DNA of 64,000 bases from Hydrogenophaga sp. (GCF_018780075.1 NZ_JADMKB010000027.1:87526-151525); one strand, 5' to 3'; counted from the stretch's first letter, positions 28,300 to 37,733 are shown. The notes: generated from the sequence alone by a model not told the origin. A program made the numbers and translations.

Positions 28300-29403
28300 T
28301 CAGCGGACCTTGCTCACGGCCGTGCGTTTTTCAACCCAGAGTGAGTAGCGCGACATGGCGAAACAGAACACGAAATAGATCAGCGTGATGAAGAAATAGG
28401 CTTCGAGCTTGAACGGGCGCCAGTCGGCATCGGCGTTGAGCGCGAGGGCCAGCGCGCCGGTGAGCTCGTACAGCGAGACGATGGTCACCAGCGAGGTGTC
28501 CTTGAACATGCCGATGAAGGTGTTCATGAGCGAGGGCACCACCATCGACAGCGCCTGCGGCAGCACGATCTTGCGTTGCGCCTGCCAGTAGCTCAGGCCC
28601 AGGGTGGCCGCGGCCTCGGTCTGTCCCTTGGGCAGGGCCTGCAGGCCGCCGCGCACCACCTCGGCCATGTAGGCGGCCGAGAACAGCGTGATGGCGATCA
28701 CCACGCGGATCAGCACGTCCACGCTCACGCCCTCAGGCATGAACAGCGGCAGCATGAACGAGGCCATGAACAGCACCGTGATCAGTGGCACACCGCGGAT
28801 CAGCTCCACGTAGAGCGTGCAGATGGTTCTGATGGCCGGCATGTTGGAGCGCCGGCCCAGCGCCACGAAGATCGCCAGCGGGAAGGCCATGGTCATCGAC
28901 ACCACGGTCAGCATCACGGTCAGCGGCAGGCCTCCCCACTGGTCGGTGTCCACCGCGGTCAGGCCGAGCACACCGCCCTTCATGAGGATGAAATAGACCA
29001 CGAGCATGGCCACCCAGATGGGCCCCAGCCAACGGTTCCAGAAACGCGGCATGCAGCTGATGCCCACCACGCCCAGCATGAGCGCGGTGGCGATCACCGG
29101 GCGCCAGTGTTCGGCCTGCGGGTAGCGGCCCATCACGATCAGGCGGCCCTTTTCGGTGACCACGCCCCAGCAGGCGCCGATGCCGCGCATGTTGTTGCAG
29201 GCTTCGAGCTGGGCACCGAACACGGCGTTGAACAGCGCCCAGTCCAGGCTCTTGACCACAGCGAGTATGGCCACCGCCGCCACCAGCAGCGTCATGGCGC
29301 TGTTGAAGACGCTGGAGAACAGGTTGATCTTGAGCCAGGCCACGGCGCCAGTGCTCTTGCCCGGCATCGGGCGTGCAGGAATGTTCTGATAAATCTGTTG
29401 CAT
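28300..29403 (-). CDS. aapM: Amino-acid ABC transporter permease (AapM)
   Basis: A protein of 367 residues, long for a HisM/GlnP permease, as is typical of the Aap system. An N-terminal extension has one or more hydrophobic helices and an insert with cysteines ([15 protein letters not shown]). The conserved permease core follows, with the EAA-type loop [21 protein letters not shown] and [14 protein letters not shown]. It forms the channel together with AapQ. Only one base separates its ATG from the aapQ stop, so the two are coupled. Confidence 0.94.
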   Translation of the reverse strand: MQQIYQNIPARPMPGKSTGAVAWLKINLFSSVFNSAMTLLVAAVAILAVVKSLDWALFNAVFGAQLEACNNMRGIGACWGVVTEKGRLIVMGRYPQAEHWRPVIATALMLGVVGISCMPRFWNRWLGPIWVAMLVVYFILMKGGVLGLTAVDTDQWGGLPLTVMLTVVSMTMAFPLAIFVALGRRSNMPAIRTICTLYVELIRGVPLITVLFMASFMLPLFMPEGVSVDVLIRVVIAITLFSAAYMAEVVRGGLQALPKGQTEAAATLGLSYWQAQRKIVLPQALSMVVPSLMNTFIGMFKDTSLVTIVSLYELTGALALALNADADWRPFKLEAYFFITLIYFVFCFAMSRYSLWVEKRTAVSKVR

Positions 29404-29404
29404 T

Positions 29405-30604
29405 TCAGCGTTCCTGAATGGCTGCGCTGGCGTTGAACCAGTTCATCAGCGCCGAGGTGATGAGCGAGAGTGCGAGGTAGACCAGCATCACGATCGACAG
29501 GGCCTCGATGGCGCGGCCGGTCTGGTTGAGCGTCGTGTTGGCGATCGACACCAGCTCGGGGTAACCCACGGCCACGGCGAGCGAGGAGTTCTTGGTCAGG
29601 TTCAGGTACTGGCTGGTCAGCGGCGGGATGATCACGCGCAGCGCCTGCGGCAGCACCACCAGCCGCATCGAATGGCCCTTGTTCAGGCCCAGTGAAGCCG
29701 CGGCTTCGTGCTGGCCCAGCGAAACCGAAGCGATGCCCGAGCGCACGATCTCGGCGATGAACGACGCGGTGTACAGCACCAGGCCCAGCAGCAGCGCGGT
29801 GAACTCGGGGCTGAACACGGCACCGTTCTCGATCTGGAAGTCGCCCTTCACGGGCAGGTCCCAGCCGGTGGGGGCGCCACCCGCGAGCCAGCCCGCGACC
29901 GCGAGTCCGGCGATCAGCGCCAGCGACACCCACAGCACCGGCTTTGGCTGGCCGGTCAGGTCGAAGTGCCGCCGCGCCTTGCGCGAGTACATGACCGAAG
30001 CGATCACGCCCAGCACGAGGCCGATGAGCGCCAGCGTCTGTCCCAGCTTCCAGATGGGCCAGGGGAAGGCCAGGCCGTTCTTGCTCAGGTAGAAGTGGCC
30101 CACCTGCCAGGCCTCTTCAAAGCTGGGCAGGATCTCGGTGAACACGATGTACCAGATCAGCAACTGCAGGTAGATGGGCACGTTGCGGAAGAACTCGACG
30201 TAGCCGTAACAGAGCTTGCGCACCAGGAAGTTGGTGGAGAAGCGGCCGATGCCGATCAGGGTGCCGAGGATCGTGGCCAGCACGATGCCGATGACGGCGA
30301 CCTTCAGCGTGTTGAGCAGACCGATGGAGAAGGCGGTCCAGTAGGTGCTCATCACGTCGTACGGGATGACGGTTTCGCTGATGTCGAAACCGAACGGCTG
30401 ACCCATGAAGTCGTAGCCGCTCTGGATGCCGCGTTCGCGCATGTTGCGCAGCGTGTTGCGCACCAGCAGCCAGCCCAGGGCCACCACCGATGCGATGGCG
30501 ACGATCTGGTAGATGACGCTGCGGCCTTCGCGGCTGTTCCAGGACATCGAGCGCCGTTTTTTGGCGGGCAGCGGCCGCGCTTCAATCATGGGCTGATGGG
30601 GCAT
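29405..30604 (-). CDS. aapQ: Amino-acid ABC transporter permease (AapQ)
   Basis: A protein of 399 residues. The first membrane helix near 31-46 is followed by a periplasmic loop (YDFMGQPFGFDI), several more helices, a large insert (about 190-260) that is usual in AapQ, and the EAA loop AASLGLNKGHSMRLVVLPQAL. FFRNVPIYLQLLIWYIVF is the typical front of the permease domain. It pairs with AapM. The first possible ATG is 30604; a second, at 30589, would remove five residues. The gene lies behind the hairpin at 30631-30682, which probably lowers its expression relative to aapJ. Confidence 0.94.
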   Translation of the reverse strand: MPHQPMIEARPLPAKKRRSMSWNSREGRSVIYQIVAIASVVALGWLLVRNTLRNMRERGIQSGYDFMGQPFGFDISETVIPYDVMSTYWTAFSIGLLNTLKVAVIGIVLATILGTLIGIGRFSTNFLVRKLCYGYVEFFRNVPIYLQLLIWYIVFTEILPSFEEAWQVGHFYLSKNGLAFPWPIWKLGQTLALIGLVLGVIASVMYSRKARRHFDLTGQPKPVLWVSLALIAGLAVAGWLAGGAPTGWDLPVKGDFQIENGAVFSPEFTALLLGLVLYTASFIAEIVRSGIASVSLGQHEAAASLGLNKGHSMRLVVLPQALRVIIPPLTSQYLNLTKNSSLAVAVGYPELVSIANTTLNQTGRAIEALSIVMLVYLALSLITSALMNWFNASAAIQER

Positions 30605-30630
30605 GGGAGGCAGTTCCAGAATGAAAGGCT

Positions 30631-30682
30631 AAAAAAACGGCACAAGTGCCCTACGAAACCAGGTTCATAGAACACTTGTGCC
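30631..30682 (-). terminator. Attenuating terminator between aapJ and aapQ
   Basis: A perfect 10-bp inverted repeat: GGCACAAGTG (30639-30648) with CACTTGTGCC (30673-30682), loop 24 bases. On the minus strand it is followed by G and then seven T (30631-30637). It lies 29 bp after the aapJ stop. Such partial terminators usually keep binding protein in excess over permease. Confidence 0.88.
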
Positions 30683-30711
30683 TGCGACGGCCAAGTGCCG
30701 GTGGTGACGGA

Positions 30712-31740
30712 TCAGCGCAGAGGGGAGGCGTACATGAAACCGCCGGCGCTCCAGAGGTTGTTCTTGCCGCGCGGCAGGTTGATGGCGGTCTTGGGACCGA
30801 CGTTGCGTTCGAACATCTCACCGTAGTTGCCCACGGCCTTGATGGAACGGGCCAGCCACTCCTTGTCCAGGCCCAGGTGCTTGCCGAGGTCTTCGGTCGA
30901 GCCGAGCATGCGGCCGACTTGCGGGTCGGTGCTGGTCTTCATCTGGTCCACGTTGGCCTGGGTGATGCCGTATTCCTCGGCCTCGATCAGGCCGTTGAGC
31001 ACCCACTTGCTGATGGCGAAGAACTCGTCGTCACCGCGGCGCACCATTGGGCCCAGGGGCTCCTTGGAGATCAGGTCGGGCAGGATCACGTGGTCGGCCG
31101 GCACCTTGGCTTCCTTGGCACGGATCGAGGCCAGGCCCGAGGCGTCGGTGGTGTAGGCCTGGCAGCGGCCGGCGAAGTAGGCGCCGGTGGAGGCTTCCAG
31201 CTTCTCGAACACCACGGCCTTGATGTTGAGCTTGTTGGCGCGCGAGAAGTCGGTCAGGTTCTTCTCGGTGGTGGTGCCGGACTGCACGCACACGGTGGCG
31301 CCCTTGAGTTGCTTGGCGCTGGTGATCTTGCCCTTGTTGACCAGGAAGCCCTGGCCGTCGTAGTAGTTGACGCCCACGAAGTGCAGGCCGAGCGACGCGT
31401 CGCGCGAGAGGGTGTTGGTGGTGTTGCGCGAGAGCACGTCGACTTCACCGGATTGCAGGGCGGTGAAACGCTGCTGGGCCGTCAGCGGCACCCACTTGAC
31501 CTTGGTGGCATCGCCCAGCACCGCGGCGGCCACGGCCTTGCAGTAGTCCACATCGAGGCCTGTCCAGGCGCCGGCGCTGTCGGCGGCGGAGAAACCGGCC
31601 AGGCCCACGTTCACACCACACACCAGCTGTCCACGGGCCTTGATGGCGTCCACGGTCTTGCCCGCATGGGCGGGCAAGCTCACCAATGCCGAGGCAGTGC
31701 CCAGGCTCAGCACGGCCAGTTTCAGTGCATTCAATTTCAT
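30712..31740 (-). CDS. aapJ: Amino-acid ABC transporter substrate-binding protein (AapJ)
   Basis: A protein of 342 residues. The signal peptide (MKLNALKLAVLSLGTASALV) ends near PAHA at about 26. The two-lobed periplasmic domain starts KTVDAIKARGQLVCGVNVGL and has WTGLDVDYCKAVAAAVLGD, LSRNTTNTLSRD and a C-terminal WFA-like region. Two Cys in the first lobe are typical of AapJ. It captures L-amino acids in the periplasm for AapQMP. GGAG lies eight bases before ATG 31740. It is the promoter-proximal gene of the operon. Confidence 0.95.
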   Translation of the reverse strand: MKLNALKLAVLSLGTASALVSLPAHAGKTVDAIKARGQLVCGVNVGLAGFSAADSAGAWTGLDVDYCKAVAAAVLGDATKVKWVPLTAQQRFTALQSGEVDVLSRNTTNTLSRDASLGLHFVGVNYYDGQGFLVNKGKITSAKQLKGATVCVQSGTTTEKNLTDFSRANKLNIKAVVFEKLEASTGAYFAGRCQAYTTDASGLASIRAKEAKVPADHVILPDLISKEPLGPMVRRGDDEFFAISKWVLNGLIEAEEYGITQANVDQMKTSTDPQVGRMLGSTEDLGKHLGLDKEWLARSIKAVGNYGEMFERNVGPKTAINLPRGKNNLWSAGGFMYASPLR

Positions 31741-32047
31741 GGTTTCTCCGGTTCTCTGTAAAGGTTGATCGTCAGGTTGCGCCGCACCAGAAAGGGGCGG
31801 TTTGCACCCGCAGGGCGACTGTATTCCCGCCCCGTGGGCTGGGACATCGGGGTTTACGTGGGAAAACTATGCGAAGAATGTATGACCGCATCGCTCTACC
31901 ACCGACCCCGGGTCCGAGACGATCGCATCAGCAGGTTCCATGCCAGCGCCTCCGCCCGGCAACCCGTCCCAAGAGCGACAACCCTGCTGTGCTTTTCGCA
32001 GCACCCGACCGTATGCTGTGACCGGAAAACCATCAGGAGACAAGCCG
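31741..32047. other. Divergent promoter region, no gene
   Basis: This 307-base gap separates aapJ (minus) from the acyl-CoA ligase gene (plus). It must hold both promoters. TATGCT at 32012-32017 is a possible -10 for the ligase. No convincing -35 or operator is visible, and short frames here look like chance. Confidence 0.5.
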
Positions 32048-33760
32048 ATGCCATCCCCCGCCGTCCCGCCGGTGCCGTCCGCTGCCGTCCGGCCGCACTA
32101 CCGCTTCTGGCCCAAACGCCTGCCGCACCGCATCACCCCGCCGGCCACCTCGCTCTGGCACAACCTGGTGGTGAGCGCGCAGCGTTACCCCGACAAGCCG
32201 GCGCTGGTGTTCTTTGACCGGCGCACCAGCTACCGCGAACTGCTCGAACAGGCCGAGCGCCTGGCGGCCCACCTTCACGCCCGCGGCGTGAGGTCGGGCG
32301 ACCGGGTGATCCTGTTCATGCAGAACTGCCCGCAGTGGATCGTGGCGCACTACGCGATCCTGCGCGCCAACGCGGTCGTGGTGCCGGTCAACCCGATGAA
32401 CCGGGCCGAGGAGCTCAAGCACTACATCACCGACCCGGACGTGAAGGTCGCCATCAGCGCGGCCGACCTCGCGGGCGACCTGCTGCAGGCCAACGCCGCG
32501 TTGCCCGAGGCGCAGCGCCTGTCGCACCTGGTGGTGGCGCACTACCACGACGCCATCGGCCCGCAGGCCGAGATTCCACCGGCCTGGGGCGACTGGCTGG
32601 CCGCGCGCCATGCCGTGCCCGCCATGCCCGGCGGAACGGTGGCCGACTGGGCCGAGGCCCTGGCCTGCACCGAGGCGCCCCCGCTGCACGACCGCCAGCC
32701 CGCCGACCTGTGCGTGCTGCCCTACACCAGCGGCACAACCGGTCTGCCCAAAGGCTGCATGCACACCCACGCGAGCATCATGCACAACGCGGTCGCGGGC
32801 TGCCTCTGGGCCGGCAGCACCTCGGAAAACGTGTCGCTGGTGGTGGTGCCCATGTTCCACATCACCGGCATGGTGGTGGGCATGCACGCCGGCATCTACA
32901 TCGGCGCCACGGTGGTGCTGATGCCGCGCTGGGACCGCGATCTGGCCGGACGCCTGATCTCGGCCTGGAAGGTCACCAACTGGAGCAACATCCCCACCAT
33001 GGTGATCGACCTGCTGGCCAGCCCGCGCTTTGACCAGTACGACCTCTCCAGCCTGCAGTTCATCGGGGGTGGTGGCGCGGCCATGCCGCAGGCCGTGGCG
33101 CAGCGCCTGTTTGAGCAGTACGGCCTGCGGTACGCCGAGGGCTACGGGCTGACCGAAACCGCGGCGCCCTCGCACAACAACCCGCCGGACGCACCCAAGC
33201 AGCAGTGCCTGGGCATTCCGTTCCTGAGCGTGGAGGCGCGTGTGGTGGACCCGGAGACGCTGCAGGAAATGCCGCAGGGCGAGGCCGGCGAGATCATCAT
33301 CCGCGGCCCGTCGGTCTTCAGCGGCTACTGGAAGCGGCCCGAGGCCACCGAGGCGGCCTTCATTCAGTTCGAAGGCCAGCGGTACTTCCGCTCCGGCGAC
33401 CTGGGTCGGGTGGACGAAGACGGCTATTTCTTCATCACCGACCGCCTGAAACGCATGATCAACGCCAGCGGCTTCAAGGTCTGGCCGGCCGAGGTGGAGG
33501 CGCTGATGTTCAAGCACCCGGCCATCGCGGAGGCCTGTGTCATCAGCACCAAAGACGGCTACCGCGGCGAGAGCGTGAAGGCCGTGGTGGTGCTGCGCGA
33601 TGCCGCGCGCGGCCAGACAAGCGAGCAGGACATCGTGGACTGGTGCCGCGAACACATGGCGGTGTACAAGGCGCCGCGCGTGGTGCAGTTCGTCGATGCC
33701 TTGCCCAAGAGCGGCAGTGGCAAGGTGATGTGGCGATTGCTTCAAGAGAAAGAACCCTGA
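32048..33760 (+). CDS. AMP-dependent acyl-CoA synthetase (fatty-acid CoA ligase)
   Basis: A protein of 570 residues of the ANL superfamily. The P-loop is YTSGTTGLPKG near 226-236. YGLTETAAPSHNN is the A5 motif, YFRSGDLGRVDEDGYFFITD is A7 with the hinge RLKRMINASGF, and the catalytic Lys is in SGSGKVMWRLL (Lys559). It activates a carboxylic acid, probably medium- or long-chain, to its CoA thioester. I start at ATG 32048, preceded by AGGAG; the longer frame is leader sequence. It is not in an evident operon. Chain specificity cannot be judged from sequence alone. Confidence 0.92.
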   Translation: MPSPAVPPVPSAAVRPHYRFWPKRLPHRITPPATSLWHNLVVSAQRYPDKPALVFFDRRTSYRELLEQAERLAAHLHARGVRSGDRVILFMQNCPQWIVAHYAILRANAVVVPVNPMNRAEELKHYITDPDVKVAISAADLAGDLLQANAALPEAQRLSHLVVAHYHDAIGPQAEIPPAWGDWLAARHAVPAMPGGTVADWAEALACTEAPPLHDRQPADLCVLPYTSGTTGLPKGCMHTHASIMHNAVAGCLWAGSTSENVSLVVVPMFHITGMVVGMHAGIYIGATVVLMPRWDRDLAGRLISAWKVTNWSNIPTMVIDLLASPRFDQYDLSSLQFIGGGGAAMPQAVAQRLFEQYGLRYAEGYGLTETAAPSHNNPPDAPKQQCLGIPFLSVEARVVDPETLQEMPQGEAGEIIIRGPSVFSGYWKRPEATEAAFIQFEGQRYFRSGDLGRVDEDGYFFITDRLKRMINASGFKVWPAEVEALMFKHPAIAEACVISTKDGYRGESVKAVVVLRDAARGQTSEQDIVDWCREHMAVYKAPRVVQFVDALPKSGSGKVMWRLLQEKEP

Positions 33761-33765
33761 ATAGA

Positions 33766-33850
33766 CACCCCCCCGCCGCGCTGCGCGCGACCCCCAAGGG
33801 GGCGATGCGAGTGGCCCGGCGGAGCCGGTTCCACCGCATCCTGGGTTCAG
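33766..33850. repeat. Dispersed GC-rich palindromic intergenic element (copy 8)
   Basis: Follows the ligase stop. It contains GCCGCGCTGCGCGCGAC, CCCCCAAGGGGGC, and GGCCCGGCGGAGCCGGTTCC with the CCGGCGGAGCCGG stem of the family. Confidence 0.6.
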
Positions 33851-33906
33851 GCATATTGCGCCGGAAGCTGTCCCCCGCATTTTTCCACGCTTGAACGCAA
33901 AACCGC

Positions 33907-34149
33907 ATGGTCACCCCCCTCGCATCGCTGCGCCGCCTCTGGCAACCGCGCCTGCCGCTGTTCTGGCTGGTGGTGGCGCTCAACCTGATGTCGTCGGCGA
34001 TGACCTCGGCGTTGTACGTGCTGCAGCCTGTCGGGGCGATGCGGCTGCTGCTGACCCTGTTCGCCCTGCTCAATACCCTGGCAGGCTGGTGGCTGCTTGC
34101 GCGTCTCTGGCGCGAGACCGCTCCGGTGGAGAAGGGCGAAGGGGCCTGA
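33907..34149 (+). CDS. Small two-helix membrane protein
   Basis: A protein of 80 residues. Two hydrophobic segments (about 17-38, LFWLVVALNLMSSAMTSALY, and 45-66, LLLTLFALLNTLAGWWLLA) are separated by a short turn, with a charged C-terminal tail. It probably sits in the inner membrane. The family is not recognised. The stop codon abuts the stop of the converging DUF2189 gene with no base between. It could share the region's transcription with the ligase gene, though repeat copy 8 lies between. Confidence 0.65.
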   Translation: MVTPLASLRRLWQPRLPLFWLVVALNLMSSAMTSALYVLQPVGAMRLLLTLFALLNTLAGWWLLARLWRETAPVEKGEGA

Positions 34150-34995
34150 TCAGGCGGTCGGCACGATGTGCCGGTAGGCGTGCCAGGTGGCGTGCCCGAT
34201 CACCGGGCCGGCGATCAGCAGACCCAGGAACGCGGGCAGCATGGCGATCACGATGATGCCGGTGATGAGCGCGCCCCAGAACAGCATGACCCCCGGGTTC
34301 TGCAGGCAGGCGCGGATGCTGGTCAACCCCGCCGACACGGCGTCCACCTGGCGGTCCATGATCATCGGGATGGAGATCACGCTGGTGACGAAGATCAGGC
34401 TGGCGAAGACCCCGCCGACCACGCAGTAGGTGACCACGAAGCCGATGTTTTCCGGGTCGAGCAGCATGGCCAGCAGGTTGGCCTTGTCGGGCATGGTGTT
34501 GAAGCTCACCGCGAACACCACCAGGGCCGCACGGCCCCACAACATTTCCAGGATCAGCAGCACGCCGGCAAAGATGGCCATGGTGCCGCGCGTCGGCCGC
34601 CAGGCTTGCAGCGAGGCGCGCAGGGAAGGGCGGTGGCTGTGTGTCTGCATGGCCTTGCTGGCGTCGTACAGGCCCAGGCACAGGAAGGGCCCCATGAGCA
34701 GAAAGCCGGCGCTCAGGGCCAGCAGGTACTCAGGCGCTTTCTGGAACAGCGCCAGCAGCGCGTGGCCCATGGCGAAGAAACACAGGCCGTAGAACAGGCC
34801 GATGCGCGGGCAGCGCTTGAAATCGGCCCAGCCCAGCCGGAGCCACTGCAGGGGGGCGGTCAGGCGCAGGGTGGCGAGCGGGAGCGAGAGCACCGACGGG
34901 CCGCGCGCGGCCTCGTCGTCCGGTGCCGGGTCGACCGTGTCTGACGGAGCTGGCTCGTCGGCGGCTTCGGCGTGGGCGTGAAGGGGCGTTGCCAT
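34150..34995 (-). CDS. DUF2189 integral membrane protein
   Basis: A protein of 281 residues. An acidic, Ala/Pro-rich N-terminus (about 1-45) is followed by six hydrophobic segments and the family motifs LGWADFKRCPRIGLFYGLCF and LLLMGPFLCLGLYDASKAMQ (read here with small gaps). The protein is an inner-membrane protein of unknown function; DUF2189 genes are common in alpha- and betaproteobacteria, sometimes beside respiratory genes. CGGAG precedes ATG 34995. The neighbouring hemerythrin gene upstream on the same strand may be co-transcribed (117-bp gap). Confidence 0.9.
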   Translation of the reverse strand: MATPLHAHAEAADEPAPSDTVDPAPDDEAARGPSVLSLPLATLRLTAPLQWLRLGWADFKRCPRIGLFYGLCFFAMGHALLALFQKAPEYLLALSAGFLLMGPFLCLGLYDASKAMQTHSHRPSLRASLQAWRPTRGTMAIFAGVLLILEMLWGRAALVVFAVSFNTMPDKANLLAMLLDPENIGFVVTYCVVGGVFASLIFVTSVISIPMIMDRQVDAVSAGLTSIRACLQNPGVMLFWGALITGIIVIAMLPAFLGLLIAGPVIGHATWHAYRHIVPTA

Positions 34996-35112
34996 GGGTG
35001 TCTCCGGTTGAAGGAGAAATATAACCATTGACCAATATCGCCAGCCCCGTGGTTTACCCCATGCGCGGATAGGGTTTTTCGCCGCGCCGGGGGTGGTGCG
35101 GCGCGCGGGTGT

Positions 35113-35574
35113 TCAGTGCGGGGGGCGGGCGGTGTGGTGGCCCGCCGCCCGGCGCGCGGCGCCACCGCCGGCACTGGTGGCCACACTGGCGGGCTCACGC
35201 CGCATGTGCAGGGCCAGCGCCGCGTCGAGCGACTGGGTGTGTTTGGCGAACCAGACCGCCAGTTCCCCGGCCATTTCACGCACCTCCGCCAGCCGGCCGG
35301 CCTGGGCCAGGACCGAGCCTTCGCGCAACACGTTGAGCACCACCCGGTGCTGCAGGATGTGGTTCTCGGCGGACGCAAACCGGGTCTTGCGCATCCACGC
35401 ATCCTCGCGGCCAAAGTGCTGCACCGTGTGCTCCACCACGGCGCTCCAGGCTTTCGCCAGGGCTTCGTCGGGCGCGCCCTGGGCGAGCGCGAGCAGGTCG
35501 ACAAACTCGCGGTGGACCGCGTCCATGGGTTCAAAGTCCAGCAGCAAGGCATCGGACCATTCAACGGTATTCAT
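35113..35574 (-). CDS. Bacteriohemerythrin-like protein
   Basis: A protein of 153 residues, a single four-helix hemerythrin domain plus an Ala/His-rich tail. The di-iron ligand set is complete: His21, His53, Glu57 (HxxxE), His72 and His76 (HxxxH), His112 and Asp117 (HxxxxD). It binds O2, and perhaps NO, in the cytoplasm as a carrier, sensor or scavenger. No fused signalling domain is present. The open frame extends 48 codons further upstream, but ATG 35574 (MNTVEWSDAL) matches the family start. Confidence 0.92.
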   Translation of the reverse strand: MNTVEWSDALLLDFEPMDAVHREFVDLLALAQGAPDEALAKAWSAVVEHTVQHFGREDAWMRKTRFASAENHILQHRVVLNVLREGSVLAQAGRLAEVREMAGELAVWFAKHTQSLDAALALHMRREPASVATSAGGGAARRAAGHHTARPPH

Positions 35575-35696
35575 AGCGGTCTCCTTGGCAATGCCTGCAG
35601 CTTGACAGTGCGCGGACGCGGTGGTTTTGATCCAGCGCAGAAACTGCGCGGGCGGTGTGTGGGCGATCAAAATCGGCGCCGGTACACTGCCCGGCC

Positions 35697-36440
35697 ATGA
35701 CGCGACTTGCCTTTTCACCCCCTTATGTCTCCCTGAGCGGGCTCGATCCAGCCCTCCGTGACTCGGGTTTTGCTCTCGTCAGCGCGAGCGATGTGCAGCG
35801 CTGGCTGCACACCGATGCCGACGAACTCCGTGCCTTGCACACGAGCTGGGACGACCTGCCGAGCGACGCCTACCTGATGGACGGCGGCCGCTACCGGCGC
35901 CGTCGCCACAGCTGCTTCGTGGTGGATGGCGGCGCGGTCCAGCAGGTGCCGCACCGCGCGCACTGGCAGCCGCTGGAATACAACGCCCTGCACGGCGGCA
36001 TGCAGCGCTGGTTCGAGCCCATGGACCCGGCCGTGGTGGCGACGCCGCTCTGGCATCGCCTGCTGGGCACGGTGGGGCAGACGGTGTCGGCGCTGCGCGG
36101 GGAGCGGCCCTGGTTCGTGGAGGCGCACCCGTTCCGCATCGACACCACCGACGGCATCGGGCGGCCCACGCCCGAGGGCGCGCACCGCGACGGGGTGGAC
36201 CTGGTGGCGGTGTTCATGCTCGGGCGCCACCGCATCAAGGGCGGCGAGAGCCGGGTGTTTGACGCGCACGGCCCCGGTGGCCAGCGCTTCACGCTCACCG
36301 AGCCGTGGTCGTTGCTGCTGCTGGACGACGAGCGTGTGATCCACGAGAGCACGCCGATCCAGCCGGTGGCACCTGGCGAACTCGGCTGGCGCGACACGCT
36401 GGTGCTGACCTACCGCCGGGACGGCTTCCAGGGCGGCTGA
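35697..36440 (+). CDS. 2-oxoglutarate/Fe(II) dioxygenase family protein (2OG-Fe_dioxy)
   Basis: A protein of 247 residues. The facial triad is visible: His163 and Asp165 in GAHRDGVDLV, His216 in ERVIHEST, with Arg240 (LTYRRDGF) as the likely 2-oxoglutarate anchor. This is the layout of the family that includes free amino-acid hydroxylases such as isoleucine 4-hydroxylase. Substrate unknown; a free amino acid is a fair guess. No ribosome binding site precedes ATG 35697. TACACT at 35683-35688 lies 8-13 bases upstream, so the transcript may be almost leaderless. It is divergent from the hemerythrin gene. Confidence 0.88.
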   Translation: MTRLAFSPPYVSLSGLDPALRDSGFALVSASDVQRWLHTDADELRALHTSWDDLPSDAYLMDGGRYRRRRHSCFVVDGGAVQQVPHRAHWQPLEYNALHGGMQRWFEPMDPAVVATPLWHRLLGTVGQTVSALRGERPWFVEAHPFRIDTTDGIGRPTPEGAHRDGVDLVAVFMLGRHRIKGGESRVFDAHGPGGQRFTLTEPWSLLLLDDERVIHESTPIQPVAPGELGWRDTLVLTYRRDGFQGG

Positions 36441-36570
36441 GCCGCGCCGAAAAGGGCGCTGTTCCAGGGCCTTCACCGCGCCCTTCAGCGGCCGCGCCCC
36501 GTGACCGGGACAATGCGCTTGGTGGCCTGTGCGTCCGCTCGGGCGCCCCACCACCGAGAGAGGATGTTTG

Positions 36571-37638
36571 ATGCTTTCATGGCCCACGCTCGTGCCGTTC
36601 GCCGCCGCTGCCCTGCTGGGGGGCGCTCTCATGGGGACGCCCGGTACCGCGCTTCTGGCGGTGTGTGCGCTGGCCCTGATCGGCGCGGTGATCGCGGCGG
36701 TGCATCACGCCGAGGTGGTGGCGCACCGGGTGGGTGAACCCTTCGGCACCTTGGTGCTGGCGGTGGCCATCACCGTGATCGAGGTCGCGCTGATCGTCTC
36801 GATGATGCTCGCCGGGGGTGAGGGCAAAGCCACCTTGCCCCGCGACACCATTTTTTCAGCGGTGATGATCATCAGCACCGGCGTGGTGGGCTTGTGCCTG
36901 CTGGTCGGTGGCCTGCACCACCACGAACAGACCTTCCAGCTCGATGGCGCCAACTCGGCGCTGGCCGCGCTGGTGGCACTCGCCGGCCTGTCGCTGGTGT
37001 TGCCCACGTTCACCACCAGCGCGGGTGTGGGGCTCTACACCGTGTCGCAGCTGGCGTTCGTGGCGGTGTCGTCGCTCGTGCTGTGGGGGGTGTTCGTGTT
37101 TGTGCAGACCGTGCGGCACCGCGACTATTTCCTGCCGCCCACCAACGCGTCGAACGAAGACGTGCATGCCGAGCCACCGACCCCTGCACAGGCCTGGACC
37201 AGCTTCGGCCTGCTGCTGGTGTCGCTGGTGTCCGTGGTGGGTCTCGCGAAACAGCTGTCGCCCACCATCGAGTCGGGCGTGGCCGCCATGGGCGCGCCCA
37301 AGGCGGTGATCGGCATCGCCATCGCGCTGCTGGTGCTGCTGCCCGAGACCTGGGCGGCGGTGCGCGCCGCGCGCGCCGACCGCCTGCAGACCAGCATGAA
37401 CCTGGCCCTGGGCTCGGCCCTGGCCAGCATCGGCCTCACCATCCCGGCGGTCGTGCTCGCGTCGGTGCTGCTCGACCTGCCGCTGGTGCTGGGCCTCGCG
37501 CCCAAAGACCTGGTGCTGCTGATGCTCACCTTCCTGGTCAGCACCATCACGCTGGCGACGGGACGGACCAATGTGATGCAGGGGGCCGTGCACCTGGTGC
37601 TGTTCGCGGCCTTCCTGTTTCTGTCGCTGGTGCCTTGA
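36571..37638 (+). CDS. chaA: Calcium/cation:proton antiporter, ChaA family
   Basis: A protein of 355 residues with about ten or eleven membrane helices. The two CaCA alpha-repeats are visible as GTLVLAVAITVIEVALIVSM with the following RDTIFSAVMI, and VLLPETWAAVRAARADRLQT with the following SMNLALGSALASIGLTIP. These contain the conserved acidic residues that bind the cation. It exchanges Ca2+, and possibly Na+ or K+, for H+ across the inner membrane. GAGAGG precedes ATG 36571; the 14-codon longer frame lacks one. It stands alone. Confidence 0.92.
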   Translation: MLSWPTLVPFAAAALLGGALMGTPGTALLAVCALALIGAVIAAVHHAEVVAHRVGEPFGTLVLAVAITVIEVALIVSMMLAGGEGKATLPRDTIFSAVMIISTGVVGLCLLVGGLHHHEQTFQLDGANSALAALVALAGLSLVLPTFTTSAGVGLYTVSQLAFVAVSSLVLWGVFVFVQTVRHRDYFLPPTNASNEDVHAEPPTPAQAWTSFGLLLVSLVSVVGLAKQLSPTIESGVAAMGAPKAVIGIAIALLVLLPETWAAVRAARADRLQTSMNLALGSALASIGLTIPAVVLASVLLDLPLVLGLAPKDLVLLMLTFLVSTITLATGRTNVMQGAVHLVLFAAFLFLSLVP

Positions 37639-37641
37639 GGG

Positions 37642-37733
37642 GAGGCACCCCCACCGCGCTGCGCGCGACCCCCTCAAGGGGGCGGCACTGGCCGTCTGGC
37701 AAGGCCAGCCCGGCGGTGCCCTGGGCGGCATGG
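37642..37733. repeat. Dispersed GC-rich palindromic intergenic element (copy 9)
   Basis: It lies between two convergent genes. It contains CCGCGCTGCGCGCGAC, CCCCCTCAAGGGGGCGGC and CTGGCAAGGCCAGCCCGGCGG. The first arm is nearly identical to that of copy 8. Confidence 0.6.
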
